DNA of 28,488 nucleotides. Origin: a virus. The stretch is from the IMG/VR virus record IMGVR_UViG_3300025646_000238, positions 1 through 28,488 of that record; one strand, given 5' to 3'. The notes beneath the pieces were generated by a model. It saw only the letters and a program-made list of their open reading frames with translations, ran no database searches and had not been told where the DNA came from. The position numbers were made by a program, and so were the translations under genes. The first letter of the stretch is position 1. Every line of letters starts with the position of its first letter. Of the stretch, positions 7,089-14,900 are shown piece by piece.

Positions 7089-7484
7089 ATGGACACAGCA
7101 AAGCTGGTTTCAGCGTATATCCGCCTTCGCGACGCTCGCGCCGATCTCAAGCACAAGTTTGATGAGGAAGATGGCGCGCTCAAAGAGAAGATGGACACCA
7201 TCGAAAACGCCCTGCTCGATCTTGCCAAAGAGCATGGGCTGGAAAGCATGAAAACCCCGTACGGCACTGCCTCTCGTGTGGTGCGTACTCGGTATTGGGC
7301 CCCTGACTGGGACTCATTCAAAGACTTCTTGCGGGAGCAGGGGGAGGACGGCTTCGACCTAGTTGAGCGCCGGATTCACCAAGGCAACTTCAAGGAATTT
7401 CTGGAGAACCATCCAGATGTGGCGCCGCCTGTCAATTCCGACAGTCGGTATTCAATCGTCGTGCGAAGAGGTAACAAATCGTGA
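7089..7484 (+). CDS. Conserved phage protein with N-terminal coiled coil, function unknown
   Basis: A 131-aa acidic protein. Residues 1-55 form a charged, probably coiled-coil helix (LRDARADLKHKFDEEDGALKEK..., written here only in part), followed by a small conserved region containing YWAPDWDSFKDFLRE, VERRIHQGNFKEFLENHPD and a C-terminal strand SRYSIVVRRG. I recognise this layout from replication-region proteins of other tailed phages, but know no assigned activity. The helix-plus-small-domain form recalls host-nuclease-inhibitor (Gam-like) or gp5.5-type binding proteins only superficially. The ATG at 7089 has an AGAGGT site. The stop overlaps the next GTG start (GTGA), so it is coupled to the HTH gene. 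Confidence 0.75.
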   Translation: MDTAKLVSAYIRLRDARADLKHKFDEEDGALKEKMDTIENALLDLAKEHGLESMKTPYGTASRVVRTRYWAPDWDSFKDFLREQGEDGFDLVERRIHQGNFKEFLENHPDVAPPVNSDSRYSIVVRRGNKS

Positions 7485-7678
7485 GCGACCTTGGACTGTT
7501 AACCACCAAAGAGGCAGCTGAAATGCTTCGGCTTTCAGAATCGGCTCTGAACAAGTTGCGCTACGAGGGTCAGATTCCCTTTGTTCGACTTGGGAAAAAG
7601 GTGTTTTTTACTAGAGAGCAGCTGGAGAAGTACGTTGATTCCCAGCAATTTGTTTACACACAGAAGGAGACTAAGTGA
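7481..7678 (+). CDS. Excisionase/MerR-like helix-turn-helix protein
   Basis: A 65-aa protein with the winged HTH pattern of the excisionase family: LLTTKEAAEMLRLSESAL forms the HTH, NKLRYEGQIPFVRLGKKVFFT forms the wing, and REQLEKYV is the closing helix. These small proteins bind DNA as transcription regulators, as Xis-type architectural factors, or as subunits of other complexes. The GTG start overlaps the previous stop and has an AGAGGT site; the stop overlaps the ATG of the ssDNA-binding candidate. No integrase is in the window, so a local regulator is at least as likely as a real excisionase. Assignment to the fold is good; the biological role is open. Confidence 0.82.
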   Translation: MSDLGLLTTKEAAEMLRLSESALNKLRYEGQIPFVRLGKKVFFTREQLEKYVDSQQFVYTQKETK

Positions 7679-8559
7679 TGTCTGATATGACTTTGTTTGA
7701 AAACGGGGCGGCAACGCTTCCGGCCCACCTGCAAGGTGGCGAACTTTCCGATACCGCAAAGGCACTTGCTGGCGGTGGTGTAGGCCAGTCCCTGAAGCGC
7801 ATTAGCTTTAAGGGCTCTGTGTTCCGCATGATGGCGGGCTCACAGGAAGTAGCGCAGAACGAAGATCGTGCGATGAACATGATCGTCGTGAAATCTGCTC
7901 CGGCTATCGCACGCACCTACTACGAAGGCAGCTACAAGGAAGGCGTGGTCAGCAGCCCAGCTTGCTGGTCTGACGACGGCAACGCGCCAAGCCCGAATGT
8001 AGAAGATCCGCAGGCCAGCCTGTGTGCCAACTGCCCACAAAATGTTAAGGGTTCAGGTCAGGGCGACTCTCGTGCCTGCCGTTACTCTGCGCGTTTGGCA
8101 GTGGTACTGGAAGGCGACCAGAAGGGTGATGTGTATGGCATCACGCTGCCTGCTACCTCGGTGTTCGGTAAGGCTGAAGATGGCAGCAAGTATGCACCGC
8201 TTCAGGCGTATGTCCGCAAGCTGGCTGAGTTTGGCTTCGACATCGTGAAGGTTGTGACTGAGGTGAAGTTTGACACCAAGTCACCAGTGCCGAAGCTGAT
8301 GTTCCGCGCAGTTCGTCCGCTGGATGAGGCTGAGTGGGCTGTGGCTCAGGAGAAGGCTAAGTCCAGCGAGGCTAAGGCGCACACTGGCGACCGCCAGTTC
8401 GCTAAGCGTGAGGACGAGGAAACCCTGAAGGCGAACGACGGGTTTGAAAAGCCAAAGGCTGAGGCCCAAGAGCCGAAGGTTGTTTCCAAGAAAAAGGAAG
8501 CGGCTCCGGCAGAGAAGGCTGATGTTGCGTCCATTCTTGACGAGTGGGGCGACGAATAA
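7678..8559 (+). CDS. Putative ssDNA-binding protein with zinc motif and acidic tail
   Basis: A 293-aa protein. Residues 40-75 and 135-215 look like beta-rich domain segments. Between them is a cysteine cluster: Cys96, Cys116, Cys119 (CANCP) and Cys134, a likely zinc site in the sequence SPACWSDDG...SRACRYSARL. The C-terminal 80 residues are charged and disordered (Lys/Glu/Ala-rich) and end in SILDEWGDE, an acidic tail with a bulky aromatic residue like those of phage SSBs, where the tail recruits polymerase and helicase. Position between HTH, clamp-motif protein and primase supports a replication role. The ssDNA-binding call is inference from layout, not a recognised OB-fold. The ATG at 7678 (GTGATG, AAGGAGA upstream) is preferred to the GTG at 7675. 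Confidence 0.68.
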   Translation: MSDMTLFENGAATLPAHLQGGELSDTAKALAGGGVGQSLKRISFKGSVFRMMAGSQEVAQNEDRAMNMIVVKSAPAIARTYYEGSYKEGVVSSPACWSDDGNAPSPNVEDPQASLCANCPQNVKGSGQGDSRACRYSARLAVVLEGDQKGDVYGITLPATSVFGKAEDGSKYAPLQAYVRKLAEFGFDIVKVVTEVKFDTKSPVPKLMFRAVRPLDEAEWAVAQEKAKSSEAKAHTGDRQFAKREDEETLKANDGFEKPKAEAQEPKVVSKKKEAAPAEKADVASILDEWGDE

Positions 8560-8753
8560 TGCAGTACTCCAGCCTCAGCGACACTGAAGTCTTGAGGCTG
8601 GTTAAGTCGGTAATTGAGCTGGATGGTAGGACATCTGTTGGAGTAAATAAGCAACTTCTTAACGAGCTTGCTGAACGCTTCGAGCTGATGCTATCTTCAG
8701 TTCCCCCCGCTCGACAGGCGGAAGCCGACCCAAACCAGCTGAAATTATTCTGA
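8559..8753 (+). CDS. 64-aa protein ending in a beta-clamp-binding motif (QLKLF)
   Basis: A short helical protein (MQYSSLSDTEVLRLVKSVIELD..., then NKQLLNELAERFELML) followed by a flexible Pro/Ala/Glu segment and a C-terminus NQLKLF. The last five residues, 60-64, match the bacterial sliding-clamp-binding consensus QLxLF and sit at an exposed C-terminal end, where such motifs are functional in polymerases and clamp partners. No clamp gene is seen in the window. The protein could tether phage replication factors to host DnaN or block host use of the clamp. The ATG at 8559 overlaps the stop of the upstream gene (TAATG); its Shine-Dalgarno sequence is weak, so translation is probably coupled. No family is recognised for the N-terminal part. 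Confidence 0.72.
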   Translation: MQYSSLSDTEVLRLVKSVIELDGRTSVGVNKQLLNELAERFELMLSSVPPARQAEADPNQLKLF

Positions 8754-8761
8754 GCCACTAA

Positions 8762-8812
8762 GGGCGGCTAGGGCTTCGTGCCCGAAAACGGTAGGCGTAA
8801 CCGCTGCCGCCC
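8762..8812 (+). ncRNA. Compact three-way-junction RNA element (candidate leader)
   Basis: In the 83-nt gap before the primase gene, 51 nt fold by perfect Watson-Crick pairing. P1 is GGGCGGC (8762-8768) with GCCGCCC (8806-8812), 7 bp. P2 is GGGC/GCCC (8771-8774, 8780-8783) with loop TTCGT. P3 is CGGT/ACCG (8789-8792, 8800-8803) with loop AGGCGTA. Junction strands are TA, GAAAA and CT. No T-run follows and it ends about 24 nt before the primase ATG. It matches no riboswitch or ribozyme I recognise. It could be a cis-regulatory leader, a processing or stabilising element, or a DNA structure such as an origin feature. Confidence 0.5.
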
Positions 8813-8836
8813 ATTACTACTCGCCGGAACCACTTA

Positions 8837-11698
8837 ATGAGCCCGACAACCGATTTCCTACACGAAGTGCTGCCAGAGGAAGGCCGCTATTGTGTAGTTG
8901 GCATAAGTGACGGAAAAGTCCTTCAAGAATTTGTAGATGACATCGACACCTTGGCCGAGCGTGCTGAGAGTTTTGTCGATCGTAAAATTGATGCGTACTT
9001 CGCTGTTGCTTCGTACAAGGAAGGCAGCGAGAAGCGCACCCAAGAAAATGCCCAGTGGATGAAGTCATTCTGGCTTGATCTGGATTGTGGCACGAACAAG
9101 CCATACCCGAGTCAGGCTGAAGCCCTCGAAGCCCTTGAGAAGTTCAGGGTAGAGGTCAAGCTGCCGCAGCCAACCATCGTCAATTCTGGCAACGGGATTC
9201 ACGTTTACTGGCTGCTAACTCAGTACATCCCCAGTTCTGCGTGGTCGCCCATAGCCGAAAAGCTGAAGCACGCGTGTGACCACCTCGGCTTGAAGGCTGA
9301 CCCAGCAGTTACCGCTGATGAAGCGCGCATTCTGCGCATACCGCAGACGCTGAACTTCAAGAACCCCGACGACCCGAAGCAAGTTATTCAGTGCGAACAC
9401 GGTGAGCCGATTGACGTTGATCTGTTTGCTGACTGCTTAGCTGCACTCGACCTGCCGGAGCCGAAGAAACCCCGCGTAAAGGTTGATATGGAGGGGTTGA
9501 GTGAAACGGCCAAGGCTCTGCTCGGCAACAAGCAGTCCCGCTTCAGCACCATCGCTCAGAAAAGTCTCAAGGACAAAGGCTGTAACTTCATAAAAGAAGT
9601 TCTGGTGAACCAAGCCAACCTTGAAGAGCCGCTCTGGCGTGCTGGGCTGTCGATTGCGTGGGCTTGCGTTGACCGCGACACGGCCATACACAGGATGTCG
9701 AACAAGCACCCTGACTACAACCCAGACAACACGCTGGAGAAAGCCAGCCTGACCAAAGGCCCATACACATGCGCCGTGATTAAAGGGTTGGACTCCAGTA
9801 TCTGCCAAGGTTGCCCGCAGCAAGTTACCAGTCCTATCCAACTGGGTGCGGAAATCAAGCGGGATGTTAGTGCGCTGTTTGAAGCACCGGACGAGGAAGA
9901 GGAAAGCGACGGAAGCATCAGCACTCAGGCAGTAAAACAGGCGTTGTTCAAGCCGCCGTTCCCATACTTCCGAGGTGCAAATGGCGGCGTTTACCGTGAA
10001 GAGCGCGATTCGGAAGGCGACAAGATCGAAATAATGATCTACGAAAACGACCTCTACGCCTCTACTCGTTTAGTTGATCCGAATGACGGTGAGTGCGTGG
10101 TTTTTCACCTGCACCTGCCTATGGACGGAGAGAGGGAGTTCATGGTTCCACTGAAGGACATGCACACTCCAGACCAGTTTAAGAAGATCCTTGGGGGCAA
10201 GGGGGTTGCCGCCAGTAAAAACCAGATGAAAGAGATTATGGACTACGCAATTCGCTACACAAAAGAACTTCAAATGCGGGAGCGGGCTAAAGAGGCTAGG
10301 CTTCAGTTTGGCTGGCACGCAGGCAACACCGAGTGGGTTGTCGGCCATAAAGTCTATGGGAAGGGGGGCAGCTCTCATAACTTTCCAAGCAGTACCACGG
10401 CAAACATCATCGACTCGTTTGGCGTAAAAGGTTCGCTGGCTGCATGGAAAGACATTTACAACGCCATCAGCGGGCCGGGCATGGAAGCATTGCAGCTTGT
10501 TGCCCTGTCAGGTTTTGGCTCTCCCCTGATGAAGTTTACCGGCGTGGCTGGCGGGGTTATCAACCTAATCAGTAACGCCTCGGGTACAGGTAAATCAACT
10601 GCTGGCCGCCTAGCATTGAGTGTGTTCGGGCATCCAGAAAAAACCATGCTGACTCAGCGCGACACACTGGCCTCCCGTCAGCACCGTCTCGGCGTGCATA
10701 ACAATCTTGTGGCAATGTCGGACGAGATGACTAACGCACAAGCTGAGTTCCTGTCGGACGAAATCTACGGAACGTCACAGGGCCGTGGCCGCAACCGCAT
10801 GAACGCCACCAGTAACACTGAGCGTCACAACGAGGCCACTTGGAATCTTATCCACCTGATGAACTCGAACTCGTCAATGGTCAGCAAGCTAGTGAAGCTG
10901 AAGGCCCGCCCTGACGGGGAAATGATGCGTTTGATCGAAATCCACGTTAAGCGCCAAGTTATCGAAGGGGCCGATGTTCTGTTCGCCAAGCTGGATGAAA
11001 ACTATGGCGTAGCGGGCGAAGTGTATGCCCCGTGGCTGGTCGCAAACGCTGAGAAGATCCCTGAGCTTATAGACAAGCAGCGTGAGCGCCTGTGGAAAAA
11101 GATCGGCAAACGGATCGAAGAGCGATTCCACATTTCTACATACGCATCAAACCTAGTCGGCGGGCGGATCTCACACAAACTGGGTCTGCATGATTTCGAC
11201 ATGGACAACCTTGAAGAGTGGTGCTGCAACCAGATCGTGTCCACCCGCACCAGTATGCAGGCGGAAATTGCGGACGCGTACGAACTCGTGGGTGAGTTTA
11301 TTTACGAGAACCTGCGCCAGACCGCCGTTATTGCCAGAGAGCAGCTCATGTCTACTGGGGTGGCGAACGACTACGGCAAGATCACTCCGAACGGTGGCAG
11401 CTGTACGGTGCGTTTTGAAGAAGATAGCAATCTTCTGTATATCTCATATAAGGATTTACGCGATTACTGCACCGACCGCCAGTTCACGATTGACGATGTG
11501 CTGGACGAGTGTGCCGTACCGGGCGGTCCGTACACTTACCGTAAAAAAGTTAAGAAAAGAATGCTCGCCAAGACCAGATTCACCATGTCCCCACCAGTGG
11601 CAGCAGCAGAGTTCCTCGTAGCGCCAGAAGAAGCCGAAGCATTTAAGGCTCAGATTGAAGCTATGCCGGAGGAAAATGATGCTGAAATGGAATATTAA
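8837..11698 (+). CDS. Primase-helicase (AEP-like primase plus P-loop helicase domain)
   Basis: A 953-aa protein likely to make primers and unwind DNA at the fork. The N-terminal archaeo-eukaryotic-type primase shows motif I FWLDLDCG (Asp81, Asp83), motif II SGNGIHVYW (Ser117-His122) and motif III DEARILRIPQTLNFK (Asp161, Arg167). Cys312, Cys323 and Cys326 (with Cys249 nearby) form a probable zinc or Fe-S element between the domains. The C-terminal ATPase, resembling DUF927/SF3-like helicases, has Walker A SNASGTGKST (about 579-588) and Walker B-like VAMSDE (Asp629, Glu630), then a conserved NSNSSMVSKL sensor-like stretch. The ATG at 8837 has only a weak site (CCGGAA), after the structured leader. 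The end overlaps the next small gene by 20 nt. Confidence 0.9.
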   Translation: MSPTTDFLHEVLPEEGRYCVVGISDGKVLQEFVDDIDTLAERAESFVDRKIDAYFAVASYKEGSEKRTQENAQWMKSFWLDLDCGTNKPYPSQAEALEALEKFRVEVKLPQPTIVNSGNGIHVYWLLTQYIPSSAWSPIAEKLKHACDHLGLKADPAVTADEARILRIPQTLNFKNPDDPKQVIQCEHGEPIDVDLFADCLAALDLPEPKKPRVKVDMEGLSETAKALLGNKQSRFSTIAQKSLKDKGCNFIKEVLVNQANLEEPLWRAGLSIAWACVDRDTAIHRMSNKHPDYNPDNTLEKASLTKGPYTCAVIKGLDSSICQGCPQQVTSPIQLGAEIKRDVSALFEAPDEEEESDGSISTQAVKQALFKPPFPYFRGANGGVYREERDSEGDKIEIMIYENDLYASTRLVDPNDGECVVFHLHLPMDGEREFMVPLKDMHTPDQFKKILGGKGVAASKNQMKEIMDYAIRYTKELQMRERAKEARLQFGWHAGNTEWVVGHKVYGKGGSSHNFPSSTTANIIDSFGVKGSLAAWKDIYNAISGPGMEALQLVALSGFGSPLMKFTGVAGGVINLISNASGTGKSTAGRLALSVFGHPEKTMLTQRDTLASRQHRLGVHNNLVAMSDEMTNAQAEFLSDEIYGTSQGRGRNRMNATSNTERHNEATWNLIHLMNSNSSMVSKLVKLKARPDGEMMRLIEIHVKRQVIEGADVLFAKLDENYGVAGEVYAPWLVANAEKIPELIDKQRERLWKKIGKRIEERFHISTYASNLVGGRISHKLGLHDFDMDNLEEWCCNQIVSTRTSMQAEIADAYELVGEFIYENLRQTAVIAREQLMSTGVANDYGKITPNGGSCTVRFEEDSNLLYISYKDLRDYCTDRQFTIDDVLDECAVPGGPYTYRKKVKKRMLAKTRFTMSPPVAAAEFLVAPEEAEAFKAQIEAMPEENDAEMEY

Positions 11699-11870
11699 AG
11701 CGGCAGTCAGCGGGATGCGGGTGGGGGACAGTTTTTTTGTCCCCTGCCTAGATTGTAAGCACCTAGAAGGCAAAATCCGCAGGGTAGCCAAGGAATTTGG
11801 CTATACATTCCAGATAAAAAATGTAACGGAAGAGTTCGTAAAAGGTTTACGGGCGTGGAGAGTGCGGTAG
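11679..11870 (+). CDS. Small basic phage protein (VGDSFFVP type)
   Basis: A 63-aa protein, the last gene of the left arm. The core MRVGDSFFVPCLDCKHLEG is followed by IRRVAKEFGYTFQIKNVTEE and a C-terminal VKGLRAWRVR. The same layout (MxVGDSFxVP, basic helix, strand, VKGxRxWR) occurs in short proteins of many phages and is likely a small alpha/beta nucleic-acid-binding fold; no activity is established to my knowledge. GGAGGA (11668-11673) favours the ATG at 11679 (5-nt spacing); the adjacent ATG at 11676 or an in-frame TTG at 11655 are alternatives. It begins inside the primase gene and reads toward the terminator at 11953. Confidence 0.75.
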   Translation: MLKWNIKAAVSGMRVGDSFFVPCLDCKHLEGKIRRVAKEFGYTFQIKNVTEEFVKGLRAWRVR

Positions 11871-11881
11871 AATCCGAGCCA

Positions 11882-11937
11882 CAGTGATTCTTCATCGCTC
11901 GATTCCTCGGGCTTCCCTCCTCCAGCAGGAGTCACTG
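11882..11937. other. Imperfect inverted repeat between the converging arms
   Basis: CAGTGATTC (11882-11890) pairs with GAGTCACTG (11929-11937) over 9 bp with one G-U (T-G) pair, enclosing 38 nt; a competing CTCCT/AGGAG hairpin (11917-11931) overlaps the right half. No T-run follows directly. It lies just before the main terminator and may fold the transcript end or act as a protein-binding site. Apart from this and the terminator, the 107-nt gap holds nothing recognisable. Confidence 0.4.
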
Positions 11938-11952
11938 GTCTCTGAAGTGGTT

Positions 11953-11979
11953 GCCCCCTCCTTGCGAGGGGGCTTTTTT
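11953..11979 (+). terminator. Rho-independent terminator of the left (replication) arm
   Basis: GCCCCCTC (11953-11960), a CTTGC loop and GAGGGGGC (11966-11973) make a perfect 8-bp GC-rich stem followed by six Ts (11974-11979). This is a textbook intrinsic terminator for + strand transcription. The last Ts overlap the stop codon of the converging giant gene. On the - strand the same stem is not followed by Us, so it would stop that transcript poorly, though it could protect its 3' end. Confidence 0.9.
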
Positions 11980-14900
11980 ACATGTTGATGAACTTCCGCA
12001 TGCCCTTCAGATCAAGGCTCTTCAACAGCTGACGCTCATATTCCTGCAAGTCCTCGATAATCTGGCGCTTCTCGGCTGGATCTACATCACGCATATTCGT
12101 AACGCGCTCCTGCTGCTTACGTATCTCACCAAGTTTCTTGCTCAGGTCACGCATGGTTTTAGCCATCGCCACCTTCTCAAGGTTGCTGTCCCTAGCGAGG
12201 AACGGATCGAGAGAATCTGGGTCGTTCGCCTGAATGTTCAGGTAGGACTTGTAGGCGGTGTTCACTTCGCGCGCCATGTCGTAGTACATCGCGCGCATGC
12301 CTGAGCCGTATTCTTTGTTGATGAAGCGGCTGAGGCCGGGGAAAGTAGCCATCGTGTCTTGGAAGCTCTTGCTCGGGCGTACGCCTTGCAGCGAGCCAAA
12401 CATATTAGAACTCCACAATACTGCACCAGCCGCCGACCCGAAGGTGCCACGCAACCAGTTATCCAGTTTGATCGGGGAAATATCTAGCCCTTCACCGATT
12501 AGCTTGGACAGTTCTGACGTGTACGGGCTGTACTGCAAATACGGCTCAAGGTCAGCGTAACGCTGGCTGACAAGCTGACGGCCAGTGTAGAAGTTGTAGT
12601 CCAGCAGCCACTCAACAGTTGGCTTAAAGATTTGCGGGACGGTAGTCGGGCTGAATAATGCGTGCTGGAGCGCCGTGCTAACGGAACGCTTAAATGTTTC
12701 AGCATCTTCAGTCGCGGAGTCCATGCTCAACCGCACCATGTGCTCAGTCAGAATCTTCGGCAGCAGGAACAAGTCAGTACGGAGCGGAATGCCAAAGCCG
12801 CCAGTGCCCGGAATCATCAACATACGGTCACGCATTGGGCCGTCCAACTCTTCGTAATCGTCGTCACCGGACATCAGCATGGAGTACATATAGGTCATGG
12901 CAACAACCATGCCCACATTCTTCATCAACACACCCCACTGCGCTTTATTGCGTGGAGAGATGCCTTCACCAGCCAGCACGTTCATTTGAACATTCAACGC
13001 CTGTAAGTAGGCGTTAAAGAACGGCACCGTGCGAGCCATAAACTGAACGAATGACGAAGAACCCTTGCGGCGGAAGTTAATCACCTCAAACGCTCTTTCG
13101 ATCGCTTCGGCCTTGCTCACGCCATCCGCCAGAGATAGGTCATAAATTGCCTGACGCACGGCGTTATCCGAGGCCATTGAGAAGTGTTCAGCGGAACGGA
13201 GCGCCTTGGTCATAAACCCAGCGCGGTTCGGACGCATATTGGTGGCAAAGCGCTCCATCTCCTCACGCACCACAGCCGCACTGTAGTCTTTTACCCCAAC
13301 AGTGCCGTAGCGGGTCAGTTCTTCGTGCGCTTTACTGGTGCCGTTCAGGGTCTTAACGAACTCTTTAATCACCTTGAACGGCAGCTGAATCGCCTTCATC
13401 GGCGGCAGGCCGGATGAGAGCATCGCACCGAAGGAGTCCTGCGTGAGCTGGCCGAGGGAGAAGATCGGGTTGAGTACAACGGATTTACGGAGCAAATTGG
13501 TGAACTTGGCCGCCATACCGAGCATCGGGATGCCCGCAGTCTCCATACCAGAGAAGGCTTCTAGCCAGACCGGATCATCAGCAACGAACTCAGTCTTTTT
13601 GCCATCCACCCAGATGAACGCACGACGGGCCTTTTCATCAGGGGACACAGCCACTTTCTGCTCAGCCATGCCCAGACCAACCATCTCGCGCATCATCTGG
13701 CGGGCGGAGTTGTTACGCACCGCAGCCTCGATGTAGTACTCAGTCCAGCGAGCCATGTTGTCGAACACGTTGTTGACCGGGCGGTCGGTGCCCTTCAGAC
13801 GCTTACGATCTGGTGCAGAAACTAAGCCGCTGATGTACTCGCGTGGGCCCTCACCAGCTTCGATCTGGGTCTGGCGGTAGAACGGAACATAGTCAACATT
13901 GTCCAGCCAGATTTCTGCTTGTTCCGCAGAAACCATTCCAGATTGCTCTACGATCTTCATCGCGTTCTGGCGAATCTGATTCCAAGTTTCAGCAATCTGC
14001 TCGACTTCTGGATACTGCTCAGCAATCTTCAGGCCAGCGTTAATCTGCTCCAGCGACTTATGCACGCGGGTGCGTTCGCCGGTCTTTTTGTTTTTCGGAA
14101 GATAAATCTCTTGTAGGCGCTTGGCTTCCTTGATGTCGCCCGGACGACCACGCTTGCGTAAGGACTCAACCCGACGCTGGATAAGGATTTCTTCCTTACG
14201 GATGCTGTTAAGGCGGGCAGCTTCCAGATACGTGTGCGCCAGAGACTCACCCATCATCATGTCTAGGCCGTTCTTCTCGGCCATGATCTGAATCTGTTTA
14301 ATCAGCTCAGGGAAGTTGGCAGCGCTTTCTTCTGCGCGCCACTTGTATGCCTGCTGGTCGTATTTCAGGTCGCCCAACTCAAGGAACTTACTAGCCAGTG
14401 CCTCGGCGTGGTAAGCCTGCGAGGTTGACATGTTTAGGGCACGACCGATGATTTCAGCTTCATTGTCAGTCATGGCACGAACACGACGGCGGGCTTCGCG
14501 TTGAGCGGCTGCATCAGCCGACAACATCCTAGTTACTGCCTTGTCGATCAGGCTGCGGCCATCGTTCGCAAAGTCCTTCTTGGTCTTCGGAACTTTGTTG
14601 CCTTGAGCATCTTCCTTGTGGGAATACTGCTTGACTATTTCTTTGGCGCGCTCGGTGCGGGTAGTGGCTGAATCGTCGACAAACACCTCGTTGCCAGCAC
14701 CGTTGACTAGGCGTTGGGCCATCTCCATAGCCTTCTTGTTGATGCTAAATACAAGAGTTGGCTCTTCAGGATTCAGAATATCCTGATATTCACGGATGAT
14801 GCTGACTGCTTCAGTGAGGTCTTCCTTGCTCTTCGATTTGCGAAGGATCTTCAGAGCGTCAGAAATAGCTTGATAGTCTTCACCCTCGTCTTTAGCGAGC

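Noticed and set aside
8762-8812. Possible small tRNA at the three-way junction (7-bp stem followed by TA)
   Set aside because: The element has only two arms, 51 nt, no anticodon arm, no T-loop TTC and no 3' NCCA; the tRNA resemblance is limited to the closing stem.
8762-8812. Hammerhead-type ribozyme at the same junction
   Set aside because: The GAAA stretch is present but the CUGAUGA core and a cleavage triplet at the right place are missing.
11837-11851. Hairpin CGTAAA-AGG-TTTACG as a terminator for the leftward transcript
   Set aside because: The stem is AT-rich, lies inside the 63-aa coding region and is not followed by a T-run on the - strand.
11882-11937. Attachment site or tRNA 3' remnant between the arms
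   Set aside because: The short TCGATTCCTCGG piece resembles a T-arm, but no acceptor stem, CCA or integrase supports it.
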